Counted from the first letter of the stretch, positions 16,716 through 27,327 are shown. The stretch is DNA of 64,000 nt from Streptomyces sp. NBC_01497 (GCF_036250695.1 NZ_CP109427.1:6076001-6140000), one strand, 5' to 3'. The notes: a model not told the origin generated them from the sequence alone. Program-made: numbers and translations.

Positions 16716-19385
16716 TCAGAGGCCGTAGCGCTCCCGCGCCTCGGCCACCCGCTGGGGCTTGACCTCGCCGCGCCGCGCGAGCTGCGCGAGCGCCGCCACC
16801 ACGACCGACTGCGGGTCGACACCGAAGTGCCTGCGGGCCGCGTCACGCGTGTCGGAGAGGCCGAAGCCGTCCGTGCCGAGCGACGACCAGTCCTGCTCGA
16901 CCCACTGGCTGATCTGGTCCGGCACCTGCCGCATCCAGTCGCTGACCGCAAGCACCGGGCCCTGCGCACCGGCCAGGGCGCGCTTCACGTACGGCACGCG
17001 CTCCTCGCCGCGCAGCAGCGCCGCGTCGGCCTCCAGCGCGTCCCGGCGCAGCTCCGTCCAGGACGGCGCCGACCAGACGTCGGCCGAGACGCCCCACTCG
17101 TCGGCGAGCATCTTCTGCGCGTCGAGCGCCCAGTGGATCGCCGTGCCGGACGCCAGCAGCTGGATCTTCGGGGCCTCGGGCGCCGTCAGGTCCGCCGTGC
17201 GGAAGCGGTACAGGCCCTTGAGGATCGACTCCTCGTCGACGCCCGCCGGAATCGCCGGCTGCACCTTCGGCTCGTTGTAGACCGTCATGTAGTAGAAGAC
17301 GTCCTCGGCCTGCGGGCCGTACATGCGCCGCAGACCCTCCTTCACGATGACCGCGACCTCGTACGCGAACGCCGGGTCGTACGACAGCGCCGCCGGGTTG
17401 GTGGAGGCGATCAGGTGCGAGTGGCCGTCCGCGTGCTGGAGGCCCTCACCCGTCATCGTGGTCTTGCCGGCGGTCGCGCCGATGACGAAGCCGCGGCCCA
17501 GCTGGTCCGCGAGCGCCCAGAACTGGTCGCCCGTGCGCTGCCAGCCGAACATCGAGTAGAAGATGTAGAACGGGATCATCGGCTCGCCGTGCGTCGCGTA
17601 CGACGTGGCGGCGGCGGTGAAGTCCGCGAGCGAACCGGCCTCGGTGATGCCCTCGTTGAGGATCTGGCCGTTCTTCGCCTCCTTGTAGTACAGGAGCTGG
17701 TCGCGGTCGACCGGGTCGTACGTCTGGCCCTTCGGCGAGTACAGGCCCGCCGAGGGGAACAGCGACTCCATGCCGAAGGTGCGGGCCTCGTCGGGTACGA
17801 CGGGGACCCAGCGCTTGCCGGTCTCCTTCTCCCGCATCAGGTCCTTGATCAGGCGGACGAACGCCATCGTGGTGGCGATCTCCTGCGTGCCGGAGCCCTT
17901 CTTCAGGGCGTCGAACGGCTTCTCGGCCGGCGCCGGCAGCGGCTTCGCGACGACCTTGCGGGCCGGGGCGAGACCGCCGAGCGCGGCGCGGCGCTCGCGC
18001 AGGTACTGGACCTCGGGCGAGTTCTCGCCGGGGTGCCAGTACGGCACGAGGTCGCCGGTCAGCGCGCTGTCCGGGATGGGCAGCTCCAGCAGGTCCCGCA
18101 TGGTGCGGAACTCGGCGCCCGTGAGCTTCTTCATCTGGTGGTTGGCGTTGCGCGACTCGAAACCGGCGCCCAGCGTGTGGCCCTTGATCGTCTGGGCCAG
18201 GATCACCGTGGGGCCGCCCTTGTGGTCCAGGGCGGCCTTGTACGCGGCGTACACCTTGCGGGGCTCGTGGCCGCCGCGCGAGTTCTGGAACAGCTCCAGC
18301 AGCTTGGCGTCGCTCAGGCCCTGCGCGATGCGGCGCAGCGACTCGTCGGCGAAGAAGTGCTCGCGGATGTAGGCGGCGTCGCGGGTCGCGTACGTCTGGA
18401 ACTGCGCGTCCGGGGTCTCGCCGAGGCGCCGCACGAGCGAACCGTCGACGTCCTGCGCGAGGACGGAGTCCCACGCCTGGCCCCAGAGGGTCTTGATCAC
18501 GTTCCAGCCGGCGCCGCGGAACTGGGACTCCAGCTCGCGCACGATCTTGAAGTTCGGACGGACCGGGCCGTCGAGGCGCTGCAGGTTGCAGTTGATGACG
18601 AACGTGAGGTTGTCCAGGCCCTCACGGGCGGCGAGCGCCAGGGACGCCGTCGACTCCGGCTCGTCCATCTCGCCGTCGCCGAGGAAGGCCCAGACGTGCG
18701 AGGCCGAGGTGTCCTTGATGCCGCGGTGCTCCAGGTAGCGGTTGAAGCGCGCCTGGTAGATCGAGGAGATCGGGCCGAGGCCCATGGACACGGTCGGGAA
18801 CTCCCACAGCCAGGGCAGCCGGCGCGGGTGCGGGTACGAGGGCAGGCCGTCGCCGGCCGCCTCCTGGCGGAAGCGGTCGAGCTGGTCGGCGGTCAGCCGG
18901 CCGTCGAGGAAGGCGCGGGCGTAGATGCCGGGGGAGGCGTGGCCCTGCAGGTAGAGCTGGTCGCCGCTGCCGTCCCCGTCCTTGCCGCGGAAGAAGTGCT
19001 CGAAGCCGGTCTCGTACAGCCACGCCACCGAGGCGTAGGTGGCGATGTGCCCGCCGAGCCCGAGTTTGGAGCCGCGCGTGACCATGGCCGCCGCGTTCCA
19101 GCGGTTCCAGGCGGTGATCCTGGACTCCATCGCCTCGTCACCGGGGAACTCCGGCTCGGCGGCGGTGGGGATGGTGTTGACGTAGTCGCTCTCCAGGAGC
19201 TTCGGCAACGACACGCCGGACGCGCCGGCGTGTTCGAGGGTCCTGCGCAGCAGGTACGCGGCGCGGTGGGGGCCCGCATGCTCGGTGACGGCGTCGATGG
19301 AGGCCGCCCATTCGGCGGTTTCCTCGGCGTCACGGTCCGGGAGCTGGTCGAGCTCGCTCGGAAGCTTGCCTACGGGGTCGGGCAT
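16716..19385 (-). CDS. aceE: Pyruvate dehydrogenase E1 component, homodimeric
   Basis: 889 residues, the usual length of AceE. It decarboxylates pyruvate with thiamine diphosphate and passes the acetyl group to the lipoyl E2. The ThDP motif is intact: GDGE at 236-239 to NCN at 265-267. The region [23 protein letters not shown] and the second-half [31 protein letters not shown] are AceE hallmarks. Promoter with a palindrome lies about 90-125 bp upstream. A GntR/FCD regulator gene is immediately upstream, and E2-like SucB and E3 Lpd are the next genes on the same strand, though separated by terminators. Confidence 0.97.
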   Translation of the reverse strand: MPDPVGKLPSELDQLPDRDAEETAEWAASIDAVTEHAGPHRAAYLLRRTLEHAGASGVSLPKLLESDYVNTIPTAAEPEFPGDEAMESRITAWNRWNAAAMVTRGSKLGLGGHIATYASVAWLYETGFEHFFRGKDGDGSGDQLYLQGHASPGIYARAFLDGRLTADQLDRFRQEAAGDGLPSYPHPRRLPWLWEFPTVSMGLGPISSIYQARFNRYLEHRGIKDTSASHVWAFLGDGEMDEPESTASLALAAREGLDNLTFVINCNLQRLDGPVRPNFKIVRELESQFRGAGWNVIKTLWGQAWDSVLAQDVDGSLVRRLGETPDAQFQTYATRDAAYIREHFFADESLRRIAQGLSDAKLLELFQNSRGGHEPRKVYAAYKAALDHKGGPTVILAQTIKGHTLGAGFESRNANHQMKKLTGAEFRTMRDLLELPIPDSALTGDLVPYWHPGENSPEVQYLRERRAALGGLAPARKVVAKPLPAPAEKPFDALKKGSGTQEIATTMAFVRLIKDLMREKETGKRWVPVVPDEARTFGMESLFPSAGLYSPKGQTYDPVDRDQLLYYKEAKNGQILNEGITEAGSLADFTAAATSYATHGEPMIPFYIFYSMFGWQRTGDQFWALADQLGRGFVIGATAGKTTMTGEGLQHADGHSHLIASTNPAALSYDPAFAYEVAVIVKEGLRRMYGPQAEDVFYYMTVYNEPKVQPAIPAGVDEESILKGLYRFRTADLTAPEAPKIQLLASGTAIHWALDAQKMLADEWGVSADVWSAPSWTELRRDALEADAALLRGEERVPYVKRALAGAQGPVLAVSDWMRQVPDQISQWVEQDWSSLGTDGFGLSDTRDAARRHFGVDPQSVVVAALAQLARRGEVKPQRVAEARERYGL

Positions 19386-19479
19386 GGTCGCCGCCTTCCA
19401 AACACAGCAAACACAGAGGGGTGGTTCTGGGCCTTGTCTGGCAGGACAGGGCGGTGGGCTGTTGTGCAGTCCACGGTTG

Positions 19480-19509
19480 ACTGTAAGTCTCTGATCGATG
19501 ATCGATCAA
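19480..19509 (-). promoter_or_regulatory. aceE promoter with 17-nt palindromic operator candidate
   Basis: On the minus strand TTGATC (19504-19509) and TACAGT (19480-19485) are spaced by 18 nt. Overlapping the -35 and spacer is TGATCGAT-g-ATCGATCA (19492-19508), a perfect 8-1-8 palindrome. This places a repressor site exactly where it would block RNA polymerase. The GntR/FCD protein encoded next door is the obvious candidate binder, by analogy with PdhR, but that is inference. Confidence 0.65.
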
Positions 19510-19532
19510 AGGGAAGACGGGATAAAGTTGCA

Positions 19533-19566
19533 TGATCTGATGGAATTGGCATTCCGTGCCAGATCA
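19533..19566. repeat. Second inverted repeat upstream of aceE
   Basis: TGATCTG (19533-19539) and CAGATCA (19560-19566) flank GGAAT (19542-19546) and ATTCC (19551-19555). The AT-richer local sequence and closeness to the aceE promoter suggest a further regulator site. Confidence 0.5.
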
Positions 19567-19909
19567 AATGGCACGCAGTGACGGGGTGCGGAAGCCGTTT
19601 TCGCAGATCAACCGGGCATTTCGGGATGTCGGCCCGTGGGTGAGTGTCACCGTCCGTCTGACCTCTCCCCAAGATTATCGGGGAAGTGCCGGGGACGGTT
19701 CCACGTCGGCCGGCAGGCGCCGGGGGTGGCTCCTGCGGTACTGATCCTCTGGTGCTGCTCCCGTGCCCGTCGGTTCGGCCGCAGCGCGGCCGGACGGAGC
19801 CGCCGCACGGAGCCGCCACACGACTGCCACGCGGAGCTGCGAGGCGGAGCTGCCACGCGGACCGGTCCACGCGGGACGGGCCTCCCCCTGCCGGGCCGCC
19901 ACCACGCGC

Positions 19910-20554
19910 TCACCCCCGGCGCGTGGACCCGTCCGGCCGCGGCGCGCAGCCGAGTACATGCACCTTGACCAGCGGCCCGATTCCCGGGTCGCGGCGCTTG
20001 AACGCCTCGACCAGCTCCTGGTGCTCCTCCGCGTACGACTGCTGCACCGTGCCCAGCCAGCGGATCGACAGCGCGGTGAACACCTCGATGCCCAGCCCCT
20101 CCCAGGTGTGCAGCAGCACGCTGTTGCCCGCGGCCCGCACCAGCTCCCGGTGGAAGCCCACGGTGTGCAGCACCTGGCCGGTGCCGTCGCCGGCCAGGTC
20201 GGCCTCGTAGAGACCCGCCACGTGCGGCTCCAGGGCCGAACAGTCGGCGGCGAGCCGCTCCGCCGCCAGCTCCGCGGCGATCTGCTCCAGGCCCGCCCTG
20301 ACCGGGTAGCTCTCCTCCAGGTCGGCCGCGGAGAGGTTGCGCACCCGCACGCCCTTGTTGGGGGCGGACTCGATCAGCCGCAGGCTCTCCAGCTCGCGCA
20401 GCGCCTCACGCACGGGCGTCTGGCTGACCTGGAGTTCCGTCGCGATGCGCCGCTCGACGATCCGCTCGCCCGGCTGCCAGCGGCCGCTGACGATCCCCTC
20501 CACGATGTGCTCGCGGATCTGCTCGCGCAGCGAGTGGACGACGGGCGGGGTCAT
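19910..20554 (-). CDS. GntR family regulator, FCD (FadR) subfamily
   Basis: 214 residues, ATG at 20554 with GGAGGAG upstream. The winged HTH is LREQIREHIVEGIVSGRWQPGERIVERRIATELQVSQTPVREALRELESLRLIE followed by VRVRNLSAADLEESYPVRAGLEQIAAELAAERL, typical of FadR-type GntR proteins. The FCD domain carries the metal-binding His/Asp set in part (FHRELVRAAGN). It lies upstream of aceE on the same strand with a 524-bp gap, and downstream of sucB behind a terminator. Regulators of this type commonly sense carboxylic acids, so control of pyruvate dehydrogenase is plausible. Confidence 0.88.
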   Translation of the reverse strand: MTPPVVHSLREQIREHIVEGIVSGRWQPGERIVERRIATELQVSQTPVREALRELESLRLIESAPNKGVRVRNLSAADLEESYPVRAGLEQIAAELAAERLAADCSALEPHVAGLYEADLAGDGTGQVLHTVGFHRELVRAAGNSVLLHTWEGLGIEVFTALSIRWLGTVQQSYAEEHQELVEAFKRRDPGIGPLVKVHVLGCAPRPDGSTRRG

Positions 20555-20639
20555 GGACAGCTCCTCCTGGCGAGCGGGCCACCGATGCGTGCCTGATTCG
20601 GGAGCCGGCGCTTCTTGACGATGGCGACGACGATACGGC

Positions 20640-20678
20640 GACGCCCCCGTCAGGACGGAGAGTCCCGACAGGGGCGTC
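20640..20678 (-). terminator. Terminator of lpd-sucB
   Basis: GACGCCCC...GGGGCGTC with internal GGAC/GTCC and GTC/GAC pairing, about 50-90 nt after the sucB stop. Confidence 0.7.
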
Positions 20679-20726
20679 GTTGCCGCACTGCTGACTACCT
20701 TGAGCGGACGAGGGTGACGAGCGGGC

Positions 20727-22592
20727 TCACAGGCCCAGGTCGACCTCGAACTCGCCGGCCTCCAGGATCGCCTTGACGGACGTCAGGTAACGGGCCGCGT
20801 CGGCGCCGTCCACCAGACGGTGGTCGTAGGAGAGCACCACGTACGTCATGTCGCGGATCGCGATGGTCTCGCCGAGCTCCGGGTGGTTGATGACCACGGG
20901 GCGCTTGACGGTCGCACCGATGCCGAGGATCGCGACCTGGTTCGGCGGGACGATGATCGTGTCGAACAGCGCACCGCGCGAACCGGTGTTGGAGATGGTG
21001 AAGGTCGCACCGGCCAGGTCGTCCGGGGTGATCTTCGACGCGCGCACGGCGTTCGCCAGCTCCGCGGTCTTCTTGGAGATGCCGGCGATGTTGAGGTCGC
21101 CCGCCCCCTTGATGACCGGGGTCATCAGACCCTTCTCGGAGTCCACCGCGATACCGATGTTCTCGGTGTCGAAGTACGTGACCGTGCCCTCGTCCTCGTT
21201 GATCCGGGCGTTGACGACCGGGTGGGCCTTCAGCGCCTGGGCCGCCGCCTTGACGAAGAACGGCATCGGGGACAGCTTCACGCCCTCGCGGGCCGCGAAG
21301 GCGTCCTTCGCCTGCGCGCGCAGCCGCATCAGCCGGGTGATGTCCACCTCGACCACGGAGGTCAGCTGGGCCTGGCCGTGCAGCGCCTTCATCATGTTGT
21401 CGCCGATGACCTTGCGCATGCGGGTCATCTTGACCGTCTGCCCGCGCAGCGGGGACGCCTCCAGCTTCGGCCCCTGTGCGGCGGCCGGAGCGGCGGGGGC
21501 GGCCGACGGCGCCGGGGTCGCGGCGGCCTTGGCGGCCTCCGCGGCGGCGACGACGTCCTGCTTGCGGATACGGCCGCCGACGCCGGAGCCCTTGACCGTC
21601 GAGAGGTCCACGCCGTTCTCCGAGGCGAGCTTGCGGACCAGCGGCGTCACGTACGCGCCGTCGTCCGAGGCGTCCGCCGGAGCCGCGGGTGCCGCGCTGC
21701 GGGCGGGAGCCGGCGCGGCCTGCTGCGGCGCGGGGGCCGGGGCGGCCGGAGCCGGGGCGGGCGCCGCGGGCGCCTGCTGCTGCGGGGCCGGGGCGGCCGG
21801 AGCCGGAGCCGGAGCCGGGGCGGCCGGAGCCGCCGGGGCCTGCGGAGCCGGAGCCGCCGGGGCCTGCGGAGCCGGTGCGGCCGGGGCCTGCTGCTGCGCC
21901 GGGGCCTGCGGAGCCGGAGCCGCCGGGGCCTGCGGGGCGGCACCCGGCGCGCCGATGACGGCGAGCTTCGCGCCGACCTCGGCCGTCTCGTCCTCGGCGA
22001 CCACGATCTCCAGCAGGACACCGGCGGTCGGGGCGGGGATCTCGGTGTCGACCTTGTCGGTGGAGACCTCCAGCAGCGGCTCGTCCTCCTCGACCGACTC
22101 GCCGACCTCCTTCAGCCAGCGGGTCACGGTGCCCTCGGTGACGCTCTCACCCAGCGCGGGCAGGACGACGTCGGTGCCCTGGGCGCCGCTGCCGCCGGCC
22201 GCGGCCTGCGCGGTCGGTGCCGGGGCGGGGGCCTCGGTCTCGGCGGAGGGCTGCGCCGGCTGGGCGGCGGGCGCGGGCTGGGCGGCGGGCGCGGGCTGCG
22301 CCGGCTCGGCGGCAGGCGCCTGCTGCTGCTCGGCGGCCGGGGCGGGGGCGCCCGTGCCGTCGTCGATGAGGGCCAGCTCGGCACCCACCTCGACGGTCTC
22401 GTCCTCGGCGACCTTGATCGCCGACAGCACGCCCGCCACCGGGGCGGGGATCTCGGTGTCGACCTTGTCGGTGGAGACCTCGAGCAGCGGCTCGTCGGCC
22501 TCCACCCGCTCGCCCTCGGCCTTGAGCCAGCGAGTGACTGTGCCCTCGGTGACGCTCTCGCCGAGCGCCGGCAGGGTTACGGAAACCGCCAT
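20727..22592 (-). CDS. sucB: Dihydrolipoamide acyltransferase (E2), two lipoyl domains
   Basis: 621 residues. Two N-terminal lipoyl domains carry the lipoylated lysines at K43 and K180, both in [12 protein letters not shown]. They are joined by Ala/Pro/Gln-rich flexible linkers (about 79-138 and 215-310), followed by the E1/E3-binding domain (about 314-350, [34 protein letters not shown]) and the catalytic domain ending [16 protein letters not shown] with His591 and Asp595. In Streptomyces this gene is named sucB, but the two-lipoyl architecture and co-direction with lpd and aceE are equally consistent with service in the pyruvate complex. Linker repeats make slipped-strand length variation likely. 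Confidence 0.95.
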   Translation of the reverse strand: MAVSVTLPALGESVTEGTVTRWLKAEGERVEADEPLLEVSTDKVDTEIPAPVAGVLSAIKVAEDETVEVGAELALIDDGTGAPAPAAEQQQAPAAEPAQPAPAAQPAPAAQPAQPSAETEAPAPAPTAQAAAGGSGAQGTDVVLPALGESVTEGTVTRWLKEVGESVEEDEPLLEVSTDKVDTEIPAPTAGVLLEIVVAEDETAEVGAKLAVIGAPGAAPQAPAAPAPQAPAQQQAPAAPAPQAPAAPAPQAPAAPAAPAPAPAPAAPAPQQQAPAAPAPAPAAPAPAPQQAAPAPARSAAPAAPADASDDGAYVTPLVRKLASENGVDLSTVKGSGVGGRIRKQDVVAAAEAAKAAATPAPSAAPAAPAAAQGPKLEASPLRGQTVKMTRMRKVIGDNMMKALHGQAQLTSVVEVDITRLMRLRAQAKDAFAAREGVKLSPMPFFVKAAAQALKAHPVVNARINEDEGTVTYFDTENIGIAVDSEKGLMTPVIKGAGDLNIAGISKKTAELANAVRASKITPDDLAGATFTISNTGSRGALFDTIIVPPNQVAILGIGATVKRPVVINHPELGETIAIRDMTYVVLSYDHRLVDGADAARYLTSVKAILEAGEFEVDLGL

Positions 22593-22679
22593 GGTTTCTC
22601 TTGCTCCTATCGGATGTGCGGTAGTGGTCTCGTCGCGCGCTCTGACTGTGCGCTGCGGCCTCGCGGCCCGCTCAGCGCG

Positions 22680-24068
22680 TCAGTCGTGGGAGTGGAGGGG
22701 CTTGCCCGCCAGTGCGAGGTGGGCCTCGCCGAGCGCTTCACTCTGGGTCGGGTGGGCGTGGATGAGCTGCGCGACCTCGGTCGGCAGCGCCTCCCAGTTG
22801 TAGATCAGCTGGGCTTCGCCGACCTGCTCGCCCATACGGTCACCGACCATGTGGACGCCGACCACCGCACCGTCCTTGACCTGGACGAGCTTGACCTCGC
22901 CCGCGGTCTTGAGGATCTTGCTCCGGCCGTTGCCCGCCAGACTGTAGTTGAGCGCGACGACCTTGTCCGCACCGTAGATCTCCTTGGCCTTGGCCTCGGT
23001 GATGCCGACGGAGGCGACCTCGGGGTGGCAGTACGTCACGCGCGGCACGCCGTCGTAGTCGATCGGGACGGTCTTGAGACCGGCCAGCCGCTCCGCGACG
23101 AGGATGCCCTCGGCGAAGCCGACGTGCGCGAGCTGGAGGGTGGGGACGAGGTCGCCGACCGCCGAGATCGTCTCGATGTTCGTGCGCATGTACTCGTCGG
23201 CCAGGACGTAGCCGCGGTCCATGGCCACACCCTGCTCCTCGTAGCCGAGGCCCTGCGAGACCGGGCCGCGGCCGATGGCGACCAGCAGCACCTCGCCCTC
23301 GAAGGTCTTGCCGTCGGCCAGCGTCACGCGGACGCCGTCCTCGGTGTACTCGGCCTTCTGGAAGAAGGTGCCCAGGTTGAACTTGATACCGCGCTTGCGG
23401 AAGGCGCGCTCCAGGAGCTTGGAGCTGTTCTCGTCCTCGACCGGGACGAGGTGCTTGAGGCCCTCGACGATGGTCACCTCGGTGCCGAAGGACTTCCACG
23501 CGGAGGCGAACTCGACGCCGATGACGCCGCCGCCCAGGATGATCGCGGACTTCGGCACACGGTCCAGCGTCAGGGCGTGGTCCGAGGAGATGATGCGGTT
23601 GCCGTCGATCTCCAGGCCGGGGAGGGACTTCGGCACGGAACCGGTCGCCAGCAGGACATGGCGGCCCTCGACGCGGCGGCCGCCCACATCGACGGAGGTG
23701 CGGGAGGACAGGCGGCCCTCACCCTCGATGTAGGTCACCTTGCGGGAGGCGATGAGTCCCTGGAGGCCCTTGTACAGGCCGCCGACGACATCGTCCTTGT
23801 AGGCGTGCACGGCCGCGATGTCGATGCCCTCGAAGGTGGCCTTGACACCGAACTGCTCGGACTCGCGCGCCTGGTCGGCGATCTCGCCCGCGTGCAGCAG
23901 GGCCTTCGTGGGGATGCAGCCGCGGTGCAGGCAGGTGCCGCCGACCTTGCCCTTCTCGATCAGGGCGACGTCCAGGCCCAGCTGGGCCCCGCGCAGGGCC
24001 GCGGCGTAACCACCGCTACCACCGCCGAGGATCACTAGGTCGAAAACGGTGCTGGCGTCGTTCGCCAC
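22680..24068 (-). CDS. lpd: Dihydrolipoyl dehydrogenase (E3)
   Basis: 462 residues from GTG 24068 (GGAGG 8 nt upstream). FAD motif VILGGGSGGYAAALRGAQLG at residues 12-31, redox-active disulfide Cys46/Cys51 in GGTCLHRGCIPTKAL, NAD motif AIILGGGVIGVEFASAWKSFG, and the C-terminal HAHPTQSE with the His439/Glu444 pair. It reoxidises dihydrolipoamide of the pyruvate and 2-oxoglutarate complexes. sucB begins 87 bp downstream, so lpd-sucB is likely one operon. Earlier in-frame ATGs exist but add Arg/Pro-rich sequence unlike the family. Confidence 0.97.
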   Translation of the reverse strand: MANDASTVFDLVILGGGSGGYAAALRGAQLGLDVALIEKGKVGGTCLHRGCIPTKALLHAGEIADQARESEQFGVKATFEGIDIAAVHAYKDDVVGGLYKGLQGLIASRKVTYIEGEGRLSSRTSVDVGGRRVEGRHVLLATGSVPKSLPGLEIDGNRIISSDHALTLDRVPKSAIILGGGVIGVEFASAWKSFGTEVTIVEGLKHLVPVEDENSSKLLERAFRKRGIKFNLGTFFQKAEYTEDGVRVTLADGKTFEGEVLLVAIGRGPVSQGLGYEEQGVAMDRGYVLADEYMRTNIETISAVGDLVPTLQLAHVGFAEGILVAERLAGLKTVPIDYDGVPRVTYCHPEVASVGITEAKAKEIYGADKVVALNYSLAGNGRSKILKTAGEVKLVQVKDGAVVGVHMVGDRMGEQVGEAQLIYNWEALPTEVAQLIHAHPTQSEALGEAHLALAGKPLHSHD

Positions 24069-24758
24069 GTCACGTTCCTCCATGCATGTGCGCCGTACGC
24101 CGGGCGGGTCTCGGCTCGTCCGGACGGCTGGTGTTCGGCCGCTTCTCTTCGGCCCTGTGGTGGGGGCCCTGTCCTGCCGAGAACCCATCTTTGCACTTGT
24201 CGGCGGTCGGTGGGACGCGGGGCCGCGCTGCGGAGCGACGGGTGAGCGGACTCACGTCGTCGTGTCCGCGTACGGGCGGACGGATCGGGCGGCGCCCCAC
24301 CCCGGTTTCGGCGAGGGCGAAATCCGGCGTTGCGCCGGTCACACGGGTGGCGGCGGGGAGCGGGGCACGGTTGGCGGCCCGGGTGGGGAGCGGAGGGCGC
24401 GGCCGACCCGGGGCGCCGGCCCGTTCCCGCCCGCGCGCCGACGGTCCGAAGCGGGGGATGGGCTCGTGCGGGCAGGGGGCCGGAGGCCGTCGCGGCCGAA
24501 GCGGCACGCGCGGGAAGGCCGGCTGCATGCGCGGGCGGGCTGCCCCGGATGCCGCGGTGCCCGGGGCGGAGGCCCCGGTGCGGCGGGCGCGCTACCCCGC
24601 CGGTGCGATCCCGCACACGGCGGCTGCGGGTTCGCACCGCACCGCCCGGGACGCCGGCCGGGCCCGTACCGGATCGTCCTCCGCGCGCGGGGCACGTGAT
24701 CCGGTACGGGCCCGGTGGCCGGACCTCACGGTCCGGGCGGACTCGCGCGACGCGAGGG
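24069..24758. other. 690-bp gap between pepA and lpd
   Basis: No convincing gene. It holds the pepA terminator (24660-24713) at the right and the lpd promoter region at the left. The middle (24240-24650) is GC-rich with open but non-coding-like frames. Confidence 0.5.
24660..24713 (-). terminator. Terminator of pepA
   Basis: Perfect 16-bp inverted repeat, 24660-24675 with 24698-24713 (GGGCCCGTACCGGATC and its complement), 22-nt GC-rich loop, 46 nt after the pepA stop. Confidence 0.8.
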
Positions 24759-26315
24759 TCAGCCGAGGTCGCCGGCCGCCGTGTGCTCGGCCAGCGCGAC
24801 GAGGGTGCGGATCGCGGAGCCGGTGCCGCCCTTCGGGGTGTAGCCGAACGGCGCGCCCTCGTTGAACGCGGGCCCGGCGATGTCCAGGTGCGCCCACGTG
24901 GTGTTCTCCGGCACGAACTCGCGCAGGAAGATGCCGGCGACCAGGCCGCCGCCCATCCGCTCGCCCATGTTGGCGAGGTCGGCGATCGGCGAGTCCAGGC
25001 CCTTGCGCAGGTCGGCCGGGAGCGGCATCGGCCAGGCGGCCTCTCCCACCTCGCCCGCGAGCTCGTGCAGCGCGGTGCGGAAGGCGTCGTCGTTCGCCAT
25101 GATGCCGAATGTGCGGAGACCGAGAGCCAGCATCATCGCGCCGGTCAGCGTGGCCACATCGACGATCGCGTCCGGGTTCTCCTCGGCGGCGCGGGTGATC
25201 GCGTCCGCGAGCACCAGGCGGCCCTCGGCGTCGGTGTTGAGCACCTCGACGGTCTTGCCGCTGTACATCCGCAGCACGTCGCCGGGGCGCGTGGCCGAGC
25301 CGGACGGCATGTTCTCCGCCAGCGCGAGCCAGCCGGTCACGTTGACCTTCAGGCCGAGCCTGGCCGCGGTCACCACGGAGGCGAGGACGGCGGCGGCGCC
25401 GCTCATGTCGAGCTTCATCGTCTCGTTGTGGCCGGCCGGCTTCAGCGAGATGCCGCCCGAGTCGTACGTGATGCCCTTGCCGACGAAGGCGAGGCTCTGC
25501 TTCGCGCCGCGGGCCGTGTAGGCCAGGCGGACCAGGCGCGGAGGGTTGGCGGAACCCTGGCCGACGCCGATCAGGCCGCCGTAGCCGCCCTTGGCGAGGG
25601 CCTTCTCGTCCAGGACCTCCACCTTGATGCCGTGCTCCTTGCCGGCGGCGGTGGCGATGGCGGCGAAAGCCTCGGGCGTCAGGTCGTTCGACGGAGTGTT
25701 GATCAGGTCGCGGGCGCGGTTGATCTCCTCCGTCAGCGTGATCGCGCGGTCGGCGGCCGCCTTGTGGGCCTTGTCGCGCGGCTTCGCGCCCAGCAGCACG
25801 ACCTCGCCGACCGGCGGCTTCGAAGCCGAGTCCTTCGCGGCGGACTTCTCGCCGGACTTCGCGGTCTTCTTCTTCTCGCCGCCGCGGTACACCGTGAAGG
25901 CGTACGAACCGAGCAGGAGGCCCTCGCCGATCGCCGCGACGTCCTCGGCCGTCTCGACGGGCAGGGCGATGCCGGCCTTCTTGGCGCCGGTCAGGGAGCG
26001 CGCGGCCACGCCGGCGGCGCGGCGCAGCGACTCCGCGCCGAACGCCTCGTCCTTCTCCGGCAGCGGGCCGAGCCCGACGGCGAGCACGACGGGGGACTTG
26101 AAGCCCGCCGGGGCGGGCACCTTGGTCACCTCACCCTCGGCGCCGGTGGCTCCGAGGGTCTCCAGCACGGTGGCGAGTTTGCCGTCGAAGCCCTTGTCCA
26201 CGGCCTCGGCACCCGCGGCCACGACGGGTCCTGCGGCGCCCTTCGCGACACCGACGACGATGACGTCGGCGCGCAGCGTGGCGGCGCCCGACGTGGTGAG
26301 AGTGAGAGCAGTCAC
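24759..26315 (-). CDS. pepA: Leucyl aminopeptidase (M17)
   Basis: 518 residues from GTG 26315. The C-terminal catalytic domain has the two-metal site and active residues: FVGKGITYDSGGISLKP (Lys and Asp), KLDMSGAAAVL, NTDAEGRLVLADA, and MMLALG. The N-terminal macro-like domain is less conserved and contains a Lys-rich insertion (GGEKKKTAKSGEKSAAKDSASK, about residues 135-157) that looks variable. It removes N-terminal residues from cytosolic peptides and probably forms a hexamer. The start follows the family's MTALTL-type N-terminus. It is downstream of cobS on the same strand, 181 bp away. Confidence 0.95.
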   Translation of the reverse strand: MTALTLTTSGAATLRADVIVVGVAKGAAGPVVAAGAEAVDKGFDGKLATVLETLGATGAEGEVTKVPAPAGFKSPVVLAVGLGPLPEKDEAFGAESLRRAAGVAARSLTGAKKAGIALPVETAEDVAAIGEGLLLGSYAFTVYRGGEKKKTAKSGEKSAAKDSASKPPVGEVVLLGAKPRDKAHKAAADRAITLTEEINRARDLINTPSNDLTPEAFAAIATAAGKEHGIKVEVLDEKALAKGGYGGLIGVGQGSANPPRLVRLAYTARGAKQSLAFVGKGITYDSGGISLKPAGHNETMKLDMSGAAAVLASVVTAARLGLKVNVTGWLALAENMPSGSATRPGDVLRMYSGKTVEVLNTDAEGRLVLADAITRAAEENPDAIVDVATLTGAMMLALGLRTFGIMANDDAFRTALHELAGEVGEAAWPMPLPADLRKGLDSPIADLANMGERMGGGLVAGIFLREFVPENTTWAHLDIAGPAFNEGAPFGYTPKGGTGSAIRTLVALAEHTAAGDLG

Positions 26316-26496
26316 GGTGGTGAAATCTCGCTTCCGGTTAAGTTTCTTGACGGTCGGTGGATGGGCCGACCTGCCCGGCGCATCGTAAAACCGGCCCTGC
26401 CTGCGCCGGAAAGAGCCTACGCGCGCCGCTGACGTGAGGCGTCTCGCACCCTGGACAGGGGGAGCGGGGGCGCCGCGGGGTGCCGCAGAGGGCCCG

Positions 26497-27315
26497 TTAC
26501 GAGGGGCCGGCGGCCAGCACCACCAGCGCGACGGTGGCCGCCGTCTCGCACAGCGCGCCGAGCACGTCGCCGGTGATGCCGCCGAACCGGCGCACACAGT
26601 GCCGAAGGAGCAACTCGGCGGCGACCGCGGCGAACAGGACGGCCAGGCCGTCCCGTACCGCGTCCCACGCCGAGAAGGCGGATCCCGCCGCCGCCGCGGC
26701 GAGGACCACGGCCGACAGCGCGAGCACCGCCGCGCGGGCAGGCACTGTCCCGGCGACGGCTGCGCCGAGGCCGCCCGGCCGGGCGGCCGGCACGCCCGCA
26801 CGGCAGCCGAGAGCGAACACCGCGCGCGCGGAGACGGCGGCGAGGGCCAGGGCGACGGCGGCGCGGGCCGGGCCGTGGTCGTAGATCCGGGCCACGGCGG
26901 CGGTCTGGGCGAGCAGGACGAGGACGAGCGTGACGACCCCGAACGGTCCGATGTCCGACTGCTTCATGACCCGCAGCGCGTCCTCGGCGGGCCGGCCGCT
27001 GCCCAGGCCGTCCGCCGTGTCGGCGAGGCCGTCGAGGTGCAGTCCCCGGGTCAGGGCGGCGGGGACGGCGACCGCCCCGGCGGCGGCGAGCAGCGCACCG
27101 GTGCCCAGCAGCCACAGCACGGTGGCCACGGCGGCTGAGGCGGCGCCCACGACGAGCCCCGCGAGTGGCGCGGCGAGCATCCCGAGACGGGCGGCCGGCC
27201 GGTCCCAGCGCGTCACGCGGACCGGCAGCACCGTGAGGGTGCCGACGGCGAAGCGAAGACCGTCGCCGAGTGCGGCGCGGTCGGGGGAGTCGGACGCGGT
27301 AGGGGAGTCGGCCAC
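26497..27315 (-). CDS. cobS: Adenosylcobinamide-GDP ribazoletransferase (cobalamin synthase)
   Basis: 272 residues, about seven membrane helices. It joins alpha-ribazole(-5'-P) to adenosylcobinamide-GDP, the last step of cobalamin assembly. Motifs: GLHLDGLADTADGLG (about 91-105) and ALRVMKQSDIGPFGV. The GTG start at 27315 is supported by TAGGGT ending 6 nt upstream (leaderless). It is separated from cobT/cobU by the LRR and membrane-protein genes, so the three cob genes are close but not one operon. Confidence 0.95.
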   Translation of the reverse strand: MADSPTASDSPDRAALGDGLRFAVGTLTVLPVRVTRWDRPAARLGMLAAPLAGLVVGAASAAVATVLWLLGTGALLAAAGAVAVPAALTRGLHLDGLADTADGLGSGRPAEDALRVMKQSDIGPFGVVTLVLVLLAQTAAVARIYDHGPARAAVALALAAVSARAVFALGCRAGVPAARPGGLGAAVAGTVPARAAVLALSAVVLAAAAAGSAFSAWDAVRDGLAVLFAAVAAELLLRHCVRRFGGITGDVLGALCETAATVALVVLAAGPS

Positions 27316-27321
27316 CGCCGC

Positions 27322-27327
27322 ACCCTA
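27322..27327 (-). promoter_or_regulatory. -10 box of leaderless cobS
   Basis: Minus-strand TAGGGT with 6 nt to the GTG at 27315; no Shine-Dalgarno sequence is present. No cobalamin riboswitch fold was recognised upstream. Confidence 0.6.

Larger units (their letters stand above)
19386..19909. other. Long upstream region of aceE
   Basis: 524 bp with no credible gene. It carries the aceE promoter and palindrome (19480-19509) and a second inverted repeat (19533-19566). The part from 19740 to 19910 is GC-rich and repetitive (GGAGCCGCCAC/GGAGCTGCCAC-type motifs) with no evident function. Confidence 0.55.

Noticed and set aside
20820..24038. Plus-strand frame of more than 1000 codons opposite sucB and lpd
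   Set aside because: Antisense shadow caused by high GC at third positions; sucB and lpd are certain.
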